This document shows positions 8,898 to 20,505 of a DNA stretch of 64,000 bases, in pieces. Under the pieces are notes generated by a model, which saw only the letters and a list, made by a program, of their open reading frames with translations, was not told the DNA's origin and did no database searches. Location of the stretch: assembly GCA_964016415.1 (NCBI GenBank), contig OZ024666.1, positions 2,709,310 through 2,773,309 on the forward strand. The letters are read 5' to 3'. The translations under genes were made by a program, and so were the position numbers. This DNA is from Erwinia sp. (GTDB taxonomy: Bacteria > Pseudomonadota > Gammaproteobacteria > Enterobacterales > Enterobacteriaceae). How positions within the stretch are numbered: the stretch's first letter is position 1; every line of letters begins with the position of its first letter.

Positions 8898-9677
8898 TCA
8901 GTAGTAATTACCGTGACGATAATCCCAGGTGGTAAAGATGTCAGCCAGCATTGACATGATCTTATCAACATCCAGCCCTTTACGAATCACAACCGGACAC
9001 GGCGTAATGTCGCGCTGGCCCTTCTGCTCTGGCACCAGTTTTCCGGCATCATCAACCATTGAAACCATCACACCCTGCTCATAACGTGTCTTCTCTGACT
9101 CGTTAGGTTGAATCGACTTCACATAATCGTTGGCTTCAATAATCAAATCAGCGTGTGATTCGATACGCTCACCAATCCCTTCCACCAGGCCACGATTGCC
9201 TTTTCCCGAAGGATTAGCCGAGCTGGCAAAGGAGAATTTGCCATGATCTTCCCATAGCGCTTTTGCCAGGTTTTCACCAGGTACACCAAATTTGATGACG
9301 AAACAGCTGGTCTGACGACCATCCATCATCAGATCTTTAGAACCATCGTCCGGGATGCGTGCCAGTGCTTCTTCTTTCCACGGTAAAATGCAGCCAAGCA
9401 GCACATCATTATCCCAGTGTTGCTGGTATAACGACTCGATTTCCGGGTTTAACTGCGCCAGCTCTTTCAACTGATCAAGCGAGCCACACAGCACTACGCC
9501 CGGTTTATTACGGTTACGCTGTTTAGCGTCGAACTTACGCTCCAGTCCCTTCGCATCCGATGTCATGATGATGTAACCCACTTTGGTTGGGCAAACTATC
9601 ATGCCGCCCTCAGCAGATAAAATGTTTACCGCTTCAGGTTGCAAACCGCCGTTCCAGTGAATTGTTTTATTACTCAT
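8898..9677 (-). CDS. YrdC/Sua5-domain protein (threonylcarbamoyl-AMP synthase family)
   Basis: This protein has 259 codons including stop. The YrdC-like fold is recognised from the Lys/Arg-rich nucleotide loop (FDAKQRNRNKPGVVL) and the SSANPSGKGNRG motif. Members convert threonine, bicarbonate and ATP to threonylcarbamoyl-AMP for tRNA t6A37 synthesis, or are paralogues of unknown role such as YciO. Normal t6A function in enterics is carried by TsaC, so this may be an accessory paralogue. The start at MSNKTIHW was chosen because the upstream extension lacks similarity. It is transcribed alone, after the terminator of the dehydrogenase operon. Confidence 0.75.
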   Translation of the reverse strand: MSNKTIHWNGGLQPEAVNILSAEGGMIVCPTKVGYIIMTSDAKGLERKFDAKQRNRNKPGVVLCGSLDQLKELAQLNPEIESLYQQHWDNDVLLGCILPWKEEALARIPDDGSKDLMMDGRQTSCFVIKFGVPGENLAKALWEDHGKFSFASSANPSGKGNRGLVEGIGERIESHADLIIEANDYVKSIQPNESEKTRYEQGVMVSMVDDAGKLVPEQKGQRDITPCPVVIRKGLDVDKIMSMLADIFTTWDYRHGNYY

Positions 9678-9871
9678 GTTAAATCCCGTTATCTGAATAT
9701 TGACTGGCAAAAGTGAGTGAGGTCGCCGCGTTCTGCTACCGGCAGTCATCTGCACTTGGTATGCCTGCTATCCTAACCAGAATAGCAAGTAACGCAACAA
9801 TTAAAGTCTGTTCGGCGTCATTGTTTCCTGTTGAAAACAGTGGTTGATGAGTGACGTCTAATCCGGTACAG

Positions 9872-9900
9872 AAAAAGGGGATGCCTGATGACATCCCCTT
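9872..9900 (-). terminator. Terminator of the gluconate dehydrogenase operon
   Basis: On the minus strand, AAGGGGATG pairs with CATCCCCTT around an eight-base loop and is followed by a T run. It lies directly after the cytochrome c subunit gene and is a strong intrinsic terminator. Confidence 0.85.
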
Positions 9901-9908
9901 ACGGTTCA

Positions 9909-11216
9909 TCAGGGGGTTTTTAGTGCTTCAACATCCACATTACCCTGTGATGAAACTTCTTTGCGTACATCCGCCACCTGACTTGCGGTCACCGGTTTAC
10001 TCGCCGTATTGCCCCAGCTGGTACGAATGAAATTCACCACATCCGCTACCTGCTGGTCATTCAACCGCCAGCCAAATGAAGGCATGGTAATACTGGTGGG
10101 TGCATTGTGCATCGCTGGCAGTGTTGCGCCACTTAACACAATATGGATCAGTGAAACCGGATCATTAGCCAGAACTACCGGATTTCCACGTAATGCCGGG
10201 AAGAAACGCTGATAGCCACTGCCGTCAGTTTTATGGCAGGCGGCACAGCTGTCAACGTAAACGCTGGCACCTGTTTTACTGTCATCCCCTGCCCAGAGCG
10301 CTTTAGCTACTGCGTCATCCGTCACGAAAGCCACTTGATTGGGATCTTTCGCACCAAGCGACTTGAGATAACGGGCAATCGCGGTGATATCTTCAGTGGT
10401 GAGGTATTGCAGACTATGTTCCACCACATCGCTCATGCCACCAAAGACAGCGGTATGGTCATTGCGACCGGTGTGTAAAAATTGCACCAAATCTGCTTCA
10501 CTCCAGCGCCCTAATCCATCCCGGTTATCACCACGCAGATTACTCGCCTGCCAGCCGTCGATAGGTGCACTGCTGCCGGAAAGATAATCATCACCATCAG
10601 TATCGTTCAGCACTTTTTCCTGCATCGTCAATGCGCGCGGAGTGTGGCAGGCACCGCAATGGCCTAACCCTTCAACCAGATAACGTCCCCTGGCTAATTC
10701 CGGATCTTCGTTGGCAGCCGGGGTGAAAGCCTGCACGTCCGGAGCAAAAATATTTCGCCAGATGGCTAAAGGCCAGCGCATCGAGAGAGGCCAGGGAATA
10801 TCACTGTCCCGGTTTGCCTGATTGACAGGTTTTACCCCTTGCATGAAATAGGCATATAGCGCCTGCATATCACTGTCGCTGACCACCGCATAGGAGGGAT
10901 AAGGCATCGCCGGATAGAGCGTGTCTCCATTTTTTGCTATCCCGTGGCGAACCGCCTTCTGAAAGTCATCATAGCTGTAGTCACCGATACCGGTGGCTTT
11001 ATCCGGGGTAATATTCGTCGAGTAAATATCGCCTATCGGCGTGGCCATGGTCAGGCCTCCGGCAAACGGTTTACCTCCTGGCTGTGTATGACAGGCAATA
11101 CAGTCGCCTGCCCTGGCCAGATACTCACCCCGTTTGATTAGCGCTTCCCCGCTTTCGCTCGCTTGCAGTGTGAAGCTAATCAGCGCTAATCCTGACGCCA
11201 GCATTATCGTTTTCAT
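9909..11216 (-). CDS. Gluconate 2-dehydrogenase-type cytochrome c subunit (triheme)
   Basis: This membrane-bound triheme cytochrome c passes electrons from the FAD subunit to ubiquinone during periplasmic sugar-acid oxidation. A Sec signal (LASGLALISFTLQAS) is followed by three CXXCH heme sites: CIACH near residue 39, CGACH mid-protein and CAACH in the C-terminal third. Each has a downstream Met-containing segment suitable as axial ligand. The start chosen (MKTIMLASG) has a GAGGGTGA ribosome binding site; an ATG five codons upstream (11231) overlaps the stop of the large-subunit gene. It is the last gene of the small-large-cytochrome operon. It should be unaffected itself, but its partner is interrupted by an IS. 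Confidence 0.92.
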   Translation of the reverse strand: MKTIMLASGLALISFTLQASESGEALIKRGEYLARAGDCIACHTQPGGKPFAGGLTMATPIGDIYSTNITPDKATGIGDYSYDDFQKAVRHGIAKNGDTLYPAMPYPSYAVVSDSDMQALYAYFMQGVKPVNQANRDSDIPWPLSMRWPLAIWRNIFAPDVQAFTPAANEDPELARGRYLVEGLGHCGACHTPRALTMQEKVLNDTDGDDYLSGSSAPIDGWQASNLRGDNRDGLGRWSEADLVQFLHTGRNDHTAVFGGMSDVVEHSLQYLTTEDITAIARYLKSLGAKDPNQVAFVTDDAVAKALWAGDDSKTGASVYVDSCAACHKTDGSGYQRFFPALRGNPVVLANDPVSLIHIVLSGATLPAMHNAPTSITMPSFGWRLNDQQVADVVNFIRTSWGNTASKPVTASQVADVRKEVSSQGNVDVEALKTP

Positions 11217-11227
11217 TATCTTCACCC

Positions 11228-11600
11228 TCATGCCTGCACCAATGGACCTGGATTTTTCAGATACTGCTCACGAATAGCCTGCGCTGACCAGTATGTCAGT
11301 GCCGCCACCAGCCCGGTCGGGTTGTATCCCAGCCCCTGAGGAAATGCCGATGCCCCTGCTACGAAGACATTAGGTACATCCCAGCTCTGCAGATAACGAT
11401 TCACTGCACTGGTTTTAGGATCATTGCCCATGATTGCCCCACCGTTCATGTGTGTCGTCTGATAAACCGTGGAATCAAAGTGAGTACCGGGTTTTTTCGC
11501 AGAGCCACTGATGATTTTTGGGTTCATCGCACTGGCGATGGTATGCATCTTGTCATGCATGAATTGTGACATTTTGATGTCATTATCCTGCCAGTCGAAG
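11228..11600 (-). pseudogene. GMC-type gluconate dehydrogenase large subunit, C-terminal fragment
   Basis: This is the distal ~124 codons of the FAD-binding GMC oxidoreductase subunit, separated from the rest by an IS element. It carries the GMC C-terminal signature: THMNGGAIMGNDP with the catalytic-type residues, then the FAD-contacting PQGLGYNPTGLVAALTYWSAQAI. Joining it to the N-terminal fragment and removing one copy of the AAG duplication restores an uninterrupted frame (RMTF-DWQDND) of 593 residues, the normal size for this subunit. The stop codon overlaps the upstream ATG of the cytochrome gene. Confidence 0.93.
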
Positions 11601-11672
11601 TGTAGTGGCACACTGAATTTGGCCACCTGAGCAGAGGTGATATGCTCACCTCAACATCTTATAGGTGAACCA

Positions 11673-12838
<1,166 letters not shown>

Positions 12839-12846
12839 CCACTACA

Positions 12847-14258
12847 AAGGTCATGCGCAGTAACGGCTGACCATGAACATCACGGTAATTGGGATCCAGA
12901 TCGAGATAATTAACACGGTATGACTGGTGGGCGCCATGTGCGTCCATAGAGACATGATGTGTATAGTGATCGGCCACTGCCGCTTTCCAGTCACTGCCCC
13001 ACGCTGGCGTCCCGGGTGGTGTAGGCAACCCGGAGATAGGTTTTACCCCGGCCTGATTGACCCAGAACGGCGAACCGCCAACGAAACCATAACGGGAATG
13101 GTCGAAGTTATCCGCATTGAAATCATCCACAGCCACCCCGGCACCACCCGCACCAATAAAGTTATTGGTAAACACTTCCGGTCCGAAAAAGGCTTTGATG
13201 GTCGAGAGATTCTGATAAGCAAAGTTACGCCCGACCACCCCTTCATTAGTCACAGGGTCATACGGTTTGCCAATGCCTGAGAGCAGCATCAGATGTACAT
13301 TATGGAACTGAAAAGCAGAGAGAATCACCAAATCAGCCGGTTGCACCTGTTGACGCCCCATCGCATCAACATAAGTGACACCCGTAGCTCGCTGTTTGTC
13401 ATCCGTGAGATTGACATGCAACACATAAGAGTTATCACGCAACTCAAACCGCGATTCCTGACGCAGAGCCGGCAGGATATTAACATTGGGTGAGGCTTTG
13501 GAATACATATAGCAGGCATAGCCACTGCAGTAACCACAGAAGTTACACGGCCCCATTTGAGCCCCATAAGGGTTAGTATAAGGCCCGGAGGTGTTGGCTG
13601 AGGGAAGATCATAAGGATGAAAGCCCACCGCTTCCGCAGCCTGAGCAAAGAGTTGTGCTGAAAAGGTACGTTTTTGCGCAGGTAACGGGAAACGGTCAAA
13701 GCGGTCAGCCGCAAATGGATTTCCGGTCCCTTTTCCAATGATTTTACCCCGCACACTCCACTCAGAGCCGGAGGTACCGAAGACTTTTTCCGCTTTATCG
13801 AAAAAAGGTTCCAGCTCATCATACGTGACACCGAAATCCTGGATGGTCATGCCTTCAGGGATAAAATTTTTGCCGTAACGCTCCTCATAGTGACTGCGCA
13901 TCCGCAGTTCAATAGGGTCGACACGGAAATGGACACCCGACCAGTGTAACCCCGCGCCTCCGGTGCCGGTACCTGGCAGGAAGGCAGCCAGTTGACGATA
14001 AGGTTGAGCCGTTTGTGTCACATCATGACGAATAGTGACGGTGCTCTTCGACAAGTCCTGGAAAAGTTTTTTACGCACATTGTAGGTTAATTCATCAATC
14101 ACTTGCGGATAGGCACCATCGGGATAAGTGTCACGGTGGGGGCCACGTTCCAGTGCGACCACATTCAGGCCAGCTTCAGTAAGTTCTTTGGCCATGATAG
14201 CCCCGGCCCAACCGAAACCCACGATCACCGCATCAACCTTTTTCATCTCATTGGCCAT
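12847..14258 (-). pseudogene. GMC-type gluconate dehydrogenase large (FAD) subunit, N-terminal fragment
   Basis: This fragment holds the first ~470 codons of the catalytic flavoprotein that oxidises gluconate (or a related sugar acid such as 2-ketogluconate) in the periplasm. The FAD-binding dinucleotide fold is VDAVIVGFGWAGAIMAKEL, followed by an ERGPHRDT adenine-loop segment and a GTGTGGAGLHWSG motif. A Cys-rich stretch, CNFCGYCSGYACYMY, is typical of the three-subunit GMC dehydrogenases and suggests an iron-sulfur site. The start is three bases after the small-subunit stop, with AGAGAGG upstream. An IS element interrupts the gene, so translation runs briefly into IS sequence. The catalytic C-terminus is lost and the enzyme should be inactive. 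Confidence 0.93.
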
Positions 14259-14260
14259 GG

Positions 14261-15001
14261 TTAACCTCTCTCTCCACGAATCGATACTGGCGGGAATGGA
14301 TAGCGTTCGCCTCTTTCTACCCAATCCATGAAATCAGCGCGGGCGCCAGGGAAGTTAATCAATTTCCAGCCAACCAGATGTTGGTTACCACCGTGAATCG
14401 GGTCACTGAAGAAGCCTTCGCGGGTATTTTGCAGCAAGAAAGAGAAAAAGACTTTTGAAGGTAACGCGGTAAACGTGGCACTGCCTGACTCAAAGGCTTT
14501 CAACAGTGCGTCCTGCTTATCGGTGGTCAGGTTTATAAAATGGTCACCGTACTGTGACTGTGCCACTTTATCGGCTTGTGCGATCCCAAGACGATAAATT
14601 TGCTGTGGTACAAGCGGGAGCTGGTAGCCTAACATTTTATCAGCGTCAGGGTTAAAGGGTCCCTGCATATACCAGTTGGCACCCGTGCCATAGGGGGTAT
14701 TCATTTGCCGGTCAATATACTCCGGCACTCCTGCCTCCAGCGCTCCGGGACCTCGTTCATCTTTGGGAATCAGACGTGCCACTGCGGCTTGTAGAAATGC
14801 ATACTCTTCAGCAGTGAACCAGACTGGCTGATACTGCCGGGGACTTGCCGGATCGGTTGGCACTTTCGGCGCTGCAGCCTCAGCACCAGAGGGGGTGGTA
14901 AGCGCACTAATTCCTGAACTACCAATAGCGATTGCAGGTGCAAGCGTCAGGGTTTTTAACAAAAAATCCCGCCGCGGATTGCCTTTCATTTCGTCTGACA
15001 T
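14261..15001 (-). CDS. Gluconate 2-dehydrogenase subunit 3 (small subunit, Tat-exported)
   Basis: This 246-residue small subunit belongs to the flavoprotein-cytochrome dehydrogenase. A twin-arginine signal is visible near residues 10-16 (RRDFLLK), followed by a hydrophobic stretch ending in AEAAA. The gluconate dehydrogenase subunit 3 domain begins around [23 protein letters not shown]. In this family the small subunit carries the folded FAD subunit across the membrane through Tat by hitchhiking. It is first in the operon and spaced two bases from the large-subunit gene. The gene itself is intact, although its partner is interrupted. Confidence 0.92.
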   Translation of the reverse strand: MSDEMKGNPRRDFLLKTLTLAPAIAIGSSGISALTTPSGAEAAAPKVPTDPASPRQYQPVWFTAEEYAFLQAAVARLIPKDERGPGALEAGVPEYIDRQMNTPYGTGANWYMQGPFNPDADKMLGYQLPLVPQQIYRLGIAQADKVAQSQYGDHFINLTTDKQDALLKAFESGSATFTALPSKVFFSFLLQNTREGFFSDPIHGGNQHLVGWKLINFPGARADFMDWVERGERYPFPPVSIRGERG

Positions 15002-15210
15002 GACCTTGCCTCAATAAAAGCGAATGTCAGCATTCACTTCGCTGACCTTCGTAACGTCGTTATTATGGATAATTAAGAAGACTTTCTTGAGTATTTTAGG
15101 AAAGATAGCCAATAATAACCTTTATTTTAGCAAGTGTTTAGCGCTAATGATGCGATTTTAACAAAAATTAAAATTTAAATTAACGAATTGATCCAGCTGA
15201 CAACAGTTGC

Positions 15211-17706
15211 TTACTTAGGGGGGTCATCCGCTATCAGATGAAAATGTTTCAGCCGTTTTTCCGCCGGTTGCGGACGACCAAAATAGTATCCCTGAAATAA
15301 CGAACAACCTTCCATTTTGAGCTGTTCAAATTGCTCACTGCTCTCAACGCCTTCAGCCGTAATCAGAATATCCAGGCTACGGCTCATTCCCGTAATGGCA
15401 CGGATGATAGCCAGTGCCTCGCGACTATTGTTCATATCATTAATAAATGATTTATCGATTTTGATTTTATCGAAAGGAAAAGAGCGTAAGTAGCTTAGCG
15501 AAGAGTACCCGGTGCCGAAATCATCAAGAGCAATCCGGATACCGAGCGCTTTTAATTTTTCCAATACCTGAATATTACTGTCGCTGTTATCCAGTAGTAC
15601 AGATTCAGTAACCTCCAGTTCCAGACGTCCTGGCTCGAGACCTGATTTTTCCAGCGCCGACTGCACGACAGAGACCAGAGCACTGTTTTTGAACTGCAGC
15701 GGTGAGAGATTCACCGCCACGCTCTCTCCATGCTCCCATGCTGCGGCTTCCCGGCATGCTTCATGTAAGGCATAGGCCCCCAGCATATGAATCAGGCCAG
15801 TCTCTTCCGCTACCGGGATAAAATCAAGCGGCATAATTATCCCGTTCTGTGGATGGTGCCAGCGCATCAATGCTTCGTAACCAATCACCTCTTTCCCCTG
15901 CTGGTCAGTGATTGGCTGGTAATAAAGTTTCAGATGATGTTCACTGATTGCCTGACGTAAATCAGTTTCAATTAAACGCCGACGAGTAGCCTCTTCTCCC
16001 ATTTTACTGGTGAAATATTCGTAACGGTTACGACCATTACGCTTGGCTTCATACAGTGCCATATCAGCATAACGCAATAAATGCCCGGGGGTATTAACTT
16101 CCCAGTTGGCAATCATCACCCCGATACTCAGACCTACCGTGATCGTATGCCCATCAATGAGAAAGGGCTTTTTCACCGCATTGATTAACCGCCCGGCAAT
16201 TTTTTCTACATCCCGACTGTCTGACATACCTGGCAGCACAATACAAAACTCATCACCCCCGTTACGCGCCAGAGTATCGCCATCGCGCAACACTCCCCGC
16301 AATCTCACAGCGACGGAACGCAGTAACTCATCACCGACCTGATGACCAAGAGCGTCATTCACATTTTTGAAATAATCAAGATCGAGACAAAGTGTTGCAG
16401 TACGCAGGCCATTTTCATTATCAACCCGCAAGGCTTCTTTCAATTTCTGTAAGAAAAGCACGCGATTGAGCAGGCTGGTGAGATGATCGTGATGTGCCAT
16501 ATGGTGTATGCGGGCATCCGCCGCACGCTGGTCGGTAATATCATCGGCAATCAGTAAAATATAACTTTCACACGTCTCTTCGACACTGACCACCGAAGTG
16601 TTGGTAGTGATAATGCGCTCACCGTAACTCGTTGCTATGCACTGTTCATCGCTGATACTGATCTGGTCATGTTGAACAGCGGTAATTTGCAGTAATAAGA
16701 AATCGGTAATATCAGTCAAAGGAAAATCATTGAAGGTCTTACCCGACGCCTGATGGTTTTCAATTTGCAGGAGCTGTTCAGCATTGTCATTGAGTAACAA
16801 TATTTTGCCAGTCAGCAAATCGGCCACCACCACGCTGGAGGGGATATTGGCAATCACGGTATCAAGAAAATGAGAAAGTGAGGTTAATTCAAGACTCTGC
16901 TGTTCGGCTCGCTCTTTGGCTGCCAGAATCTGCTGCTCATAATTGCGCATTTCTGTGCAATCGCGGGTGACCTTGGCATAACCGATTAAACGGCCCTTAT
17001 CATCGTACACCGCATCGAGGAACACATGAGCCAAGAATTTGCTGCCATTTTTACGGTAACGCCATCCACTACACTCCACACGACCAAGCCGTTTTGCGGT
17101 CTGCAGGTTACTCTGTGGCAACCCGGCTTGTTGATCTTCTGCACTGTAGAAACAGGAGAAATGTTGTCCGACAATTTCTTCAGTGCTATACCCTTTTGCC
17201 CGACGTGCTCCGCTGTTCCAGTTAATCACCATCCCTTCGGGATCAAGCATATAAATAGCATAATCGGTCACGCTATCGACCAGCAGACGAAAAATCTGCT
17301 CCCGCTCGCGTTGTACTTCAAGCATCTGATGTTTTTCAGTGCAGTCGCGGGTCACTTTAGCAAAACCGAAAAAATCACCGTTATCTGCATAAATCGGATC
17401 GATAACCACATAGGCCCAAAACCTGCTGCCATCTTTTCGGTAACGCCAGCCTTCTGTTTCAAAACTCCCGGTCTCGCGGGCCTGGAGTAATCCTTTCTGA
17501 GGTAAGTTGTTAGCCTGATCTTCCTCACTGTAAAAACAGGCAAAATTTTTGCCGATAATCTCTTCGGCGTGGTAGCCTTTCGCCTGCTCCGCACCTTTAT
17601 TCCAGCTGATGATGGTCCCATCCGGATCCAACATGTAGACGGCATAATCAACGATGCCCTGAACCAGGCGTCGATATAGCACATCGTTGTTTTCTGTGAT
17701 TCCCAT
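15211..17706 (-). CDS. PAS-PAS-PAS-GGDEF-EAL cyclic di-GMP signalling protein
   Basis: This is an 831-residue cytoplasmic sensor-effector. Two closely similar PAS-PAC units occupy residues ~10-125 and ~138-253 (each with YMLDP, CFYS, a WRYRK segment and AKVTRDCTE). A third, more distant PAS follows at ~275-390. The GGDEF domain has an intact GGDEF (about 483-487) and an RDGD I-site five residues before it. The EAL domain has YEALMRW, EVTES, DDFGTGYSSLSYL and KIDKSF, so the catalytic metal ligands appear present. Both cyclase and phosphodiesterase activity are possible; direction cannot be told from sequence. No membrane helix is seen. It is a single gene facing away from sbmA. Confidence 0.9.
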   Translation of the reverse strand: MGITENNDVLYRRLVQGIVDYAVYMLDPDGTIISWNKGAEQAKGYHAEEIIGKNFACFYSEEDQANNLPQKGLLQARETGSFETEGWRYRKDGSRFWAYVVIDPIYADNGDFFGFAKVTRDCTEKHQMLEVQREREQIFRLLVDSVTDYAIYMLDPEGMVINWNSGARRAKGYSTEEIVGQHFSCFYSAEDQQAGLPQSNLQTAKRLGRVECSGWRYRKNGSKFLAHVFLDAVYDDKGRLIGYAKVTRDCTEMRNYEQQILAAKERAEQQSLELTSLSHFLDTVIANIPSSVVVADLLTGKILLLNDNAEQLLQIENHQASGKTFNDFPLTDITDFLLLQITAVQHDQISISDEQCIATSYGERIITTNTSVVSVEETCESYILLIADDITDQRAADARIHHMAHHDHLTSLLNRVLFLQKLKEALRVDNENGLRTATLCLDLDYFKNVNDALGHQVGDELLRSVAVRLRGVLRDGDTLARNGGDEFCIVLPGMSDSRDVEKIAGRLINAVKKPFLIDGHTITVGLSIGVMIANWEVNTPGHLLRYADMALYEAKRNGRNRYEYFTSKMGEEATRRRLIETDLRQAISEHHLKLYYQPITDQQGKEVIGYEALMRWHHPQNGIIMPLDFIPVAEETGLIHMLGAYALHEACREAAAWEHGESVAVNLSPLQFKNSALVSVVQSALEKSGLEPGRLELEVTESVLLDNSDSNIQVLEKLKALGIRIALDDFGTGYSSLSYLRSFPFDKIKIDKSFINDMNNSREALAIIRAITGMSRSLDILITAEGVESSEQFEQLKMEGCSLFQGYYFGRPQPAEKRLKHFHLIADDPPK

Positions 17707-17926
17707 TTTGCCTGCCTTGCTGACCTGGATAATGGAGCTATTGCAATCTTCTAGCTATCGGCATACTTTCCCTATTCTTGATTTTTTGCGGCAACCTGCG
17801 CACAAGATGTAAAAATATTTTGTTACTGCAGGCCGCACTTAATGACAGAAACAGAGTCGAAACTGCACCAGTCAAACTGGTTACGATGATTGTGTTAACA
17901 CGCAGGGAAGAATTGCCGGAGTTATT

Positions 17927-19150
17927 ATGTTTAAATCTTTTTTCCCCCGACCTGGGGCTTTTTTTCTGAGTGCCACGCTGTGGGCTTGCCTGGCCATTGT
18001 CGTCTGGCTTATCTATGGTGAGCATTGGATTATCCAGTTATCAAAAGGATTACACTTCACTGAGAGCACATTACCCAATAACGCCCTGCGCTTTATTGCC
18101 CCACAAAGTCTGCTTTTTTACTGTTATTACTTGCTGGCTACTGCGCTGTTTGCGGCCTTCTGGTTTAACGTCAGCCCACATCCATGGCAACGCTGGTCAG
18201 TTCTTGGTACGGCACTGATTATTTTTGTTGCCTGGTTTTCAGTACAGGTCAATGTTGCGATTAACAGCTGGTATGCCCCTTTTTATGATTTAATTCAGCA
18301 GGCTCTTGCACACCCCAATACGGTATCTGTTGCCAGTTTTTACCGTGAATTAGCAGGGTTTTTAAGCATCGCATTGATTGCAGTGGTGATTGCGGTACTG
18401 AATATGTTTTTCATCAGTCATTACATTTTCCGCTGGCGTACAGCAATGAATGACTACTACATGAGTCACTGGAGTAAATTGCGCAAAATAGAGGGGGCTT
18501 CTCAGCGTGTGCAAGAAGATACTATGCGCTTTTCTTCAACCGTTGAAGATATGGGTGTCAGCCTAATCAAAGCAGTAATGACGCTGGTAGCTTTTCTGCC
18601 GGTGCTGGTAGTGCTTTCTTCGCATGTTAAAACGGTGCCAATTCTTGGTGACATGCCCTACGCTCTGGTGATCGCAGCAGTCGTCTGGTCACTGGCAGGT
18701 ACCGGTATGCTGGCGGTGGTGGGTATTAAATTACCGGGGCTCTCGTTTCGTAATCAGCGGGTTGAAGCCGCCTACCGTAAAGAACTGGTATATGGTGAAG
18801 ATGATGAGCATCGTGCTGCACCCCCGACGGTCAGGGAATTGTTTAACCATGTGCGAAAAAATTATTTCCGCCTCTATTTCCACTATCTTTACTTCAATAT
18901 CGCGCGCATTCTTTATCTGCAGGTGGATGTGGTTTTTGGTCTGATTGTTCTGTTTCCCTCAATTGCGGCCGGAGCGATTACCTTAGGACTCATGACCCAG
19001 ATAACCAATGTTTTTGACCAGGTAAGAAGCGCCTTCCAGTACCTGATTAACTCATGGACAACGCTGGTTGAGCTTCTCTCGATCTACAAACGACTGCATA
19101 GCTTCGAGCAAGTGTTAAATAGCTCACCAAAAGATAACATGCCTTCCTGA
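17927..19150 (+). CDS. sbmA: Peptide antibiotic transporter SbmA
   Basis: This 407-residue inner-membrane protein belongs to the SbmA/BacA family, which imports proline-rich antimicrobial peptides, microcins B17/J25 and bleomycin using the proton gradient. It begins [20 protein letters not shown] as in E. coli SbmA and keeps the ABC-transporter-like membrane fold with ~7-8 helices. Conserved segments include [39 protein letters not shown] and [14 protein letters not shown]. The usual E. coli neighbour yaiW is absent. It stands alone, with a terminator shared with gltP downstream. Confidence 0.96.
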   Translation: MFKSFFPRPGAFFLSATLWACLAIVVWLIYGEHWIIQLSKGLHFTESTLPNNALRFIAPQSLLFYCYYLLATALFAAFWFNVSPHPWQRWSVLGTALIIFVAWFSVQVNVAINSWYAPFYDLIQQALAHPNTVSVASFYRELAGFLSIALIAVVIAVLNMFFISHYIFRWRTAMNDYYMSHWSKLRKIEGASQRVQEDTMRFSSTVEDMGVSLIKAVMTLVAFLPVLVVLSSHVKTVPILGDMPYALVIAAVVWSLAGTGMLAVVGIKLPGLSFRNQRVEAAYRKELVYGEDDEHRAAPPTVRELFNHVRKNYFRLYFHYLYFNIARILYLQVDVVFGLIVLFPSIAAGAITLGLMTQITNVFDQVRSAFQYLINSWTTLVELLSIYKRLHSFEQVLNSSPKDNMPS

Positions 19151-19163
19151 GGATCCATTAAAA

Positions 19164-19183
19164 AAGTGGGCAATTGCCCACTT
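19164..19183. terminator. Bidirectional terminator between sbmA and gltP
   Basis: A perfect 10-base palindromic stem (AAGTGGGCAA/TTGCCCACTT) lies between converging genes. On the minus strand it is followed by a seven-T run, and on the plus strand by CTTT. It is a strong terminator for gltP and a usable one for sbmA. Confidence 0.85.
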
Positions 19184-19212
19184 CTTTAATTCAGAAAAAA
19201 TCACCAGCTGAC

Positions 19213-20505
19213 TCACTGGCCTCTGATTTGAGCTTCATAGGCACGTGCCTTTTTACTGTCAAACTGACGTTCCCACTTCGCAATCACCAATACAGCCAGT
19301 GCGTTACCTACTACATTAAGCGCAGTACGCGCCATATCCATGATACGGTCAACACCAGCAATAAAGGCCAGACCTTCCAGCGGAATACCTACACTACCAA
19401 GAGTCGCCAGCAACACGACAAAAGAGACACCCGGTACACCGGCGATTCCTTTGGATGTCACCATCAAGGTCAGAACCAAAATGATTTCATCTGTCAGCGA
19501 GAGATCGATACCGTAAAGCTGGGCAATGAAAATGGCCGCGATGCTCTGGTATAATGTTGAACCATCGAGATTGAACGAATAACCTGTCGGCACCACAAAT
19601 CCGGTAATTGATTTCGGTGCACCATATGCTTCCATTTTTTCGATAATTCGTGGCAGAACCGTTTCCGAACTCGAGGTTGAGTACGCGAGGATCAATTCGT
19701 CTTTCAGAATACGCATTAACATCGTAATACGCAGCCCACACCAACGCGCCACCAGACCCAGTACGACAAAAGCAAAGAAGAAAATCGCGGCATACACCAG
19801 CACCACTAACTTCATCAAAGGCCAGAGTGAAGAAAAACCGAAATTGGCGACAGTCACAGAAATCAATGCAAACACACCCACCGGCGCGTAACGCATGATC
19901 ATGTGGGTCACTTTAAACATTGCTTCCGACGTGGAACGGAAGACATTCACCAGTGGCTGACGATGTTCAGTCGGTAATGAAGAGACTCCAAGACCAAATA
20001 ATACCGAAAAGAAGATGATCGGCAGCATTTCACCTTTCACCATGGCAGCGAAAAAGTTTTGAGGAATCAGAGACAAAATGGTTGTTACCAGACTGTGTGC
20101 ACCACTCTGTACCTGGGCTGTCATCGCCTCATATTTCGAAATATCAACCGTTGCCAGTGTAGACATATTAATGCCATGTCCTGGTTCAACCACATTTGCC
20201 AGGGTGATACCCACAATAATGGCAATCGTCGTGATCACTTCGAAGTAGATAATGGTTTTGACGCCTATACGTCCCAGTTTTTTAGCATCACCAACACCCG
20301 CAATACCGACAATCAACGTAGAGATCACAATCGGTACCACAATCATTTTTATCAGACGGATAAAGATATCCCCGGCTGGGCCGAGAATGTTTACCAGCAA
20401 CCACTCACGATTTTCCGGTTGGTTGTGCAAAATAGCACCGACTGTTACCCCGAGGACCAGTGCAATAACTATTTGCCATGCAAGACTGATTTTTACAGCT
20501 TTCAT
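19213..20505 (-). CDS. gltP: Glutamate/aspartate:proton symporter GltP
   Basis: This 430-residue DAACS-family transporter imports L-glutamate and L-aspartate with protons. It matches E. coli GltP throughout, including the Ser-rich hairpin (ILAYSTSSSETVLPR), the NLDGSTLYQS substrate/cation site in TM7 and the MARTALNVVGNA segment of TM8. About eight transmembrane helices plus two re-entrant loops are expected. TAAGGA precedes the ATG. It is monocistronic. The C-terminus is a few residues shorter than in E. coli, without loss of functional motifs. Confidence 0.96.
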   Translation of the reverse strand: MKAVKISLAWQIVIALVLGVTVGAILHNQPENREWLLVNILGPAGDIFIRLIKMIVVPIVISTLIVGIAGVGDAKKLGRIGVKTIIYFEVITTIAIIVGITLANVVEPGHGINMSTLATVDISKYEAMTAQVQSGAHSLVTTILSLIPQNFFAAMVKGEMLPIIFFSVLFGLGVSSLPTEHRQPLVNVFRSTSEAMFKVTHMIMRYAPVGVFALISVTVANFGFSSLWPLMKLVVLVYAAIFFFAFVVLGLVARWCGLRITMLMRILKDELILAYSTSSSETVLPRIIEKMEAYGAPKSITGFVVPTGYSFNLDGSTLYQSIAAIFIAQLYGIDLSLTDEIILVLTLMVTSKGIAGVPGVSFVVLLATLGSVGIPLEGLAFIAGVDRIMDMARTALNVVGNALAVLVIAKWERQFDSKKARAYEAQIRGQ

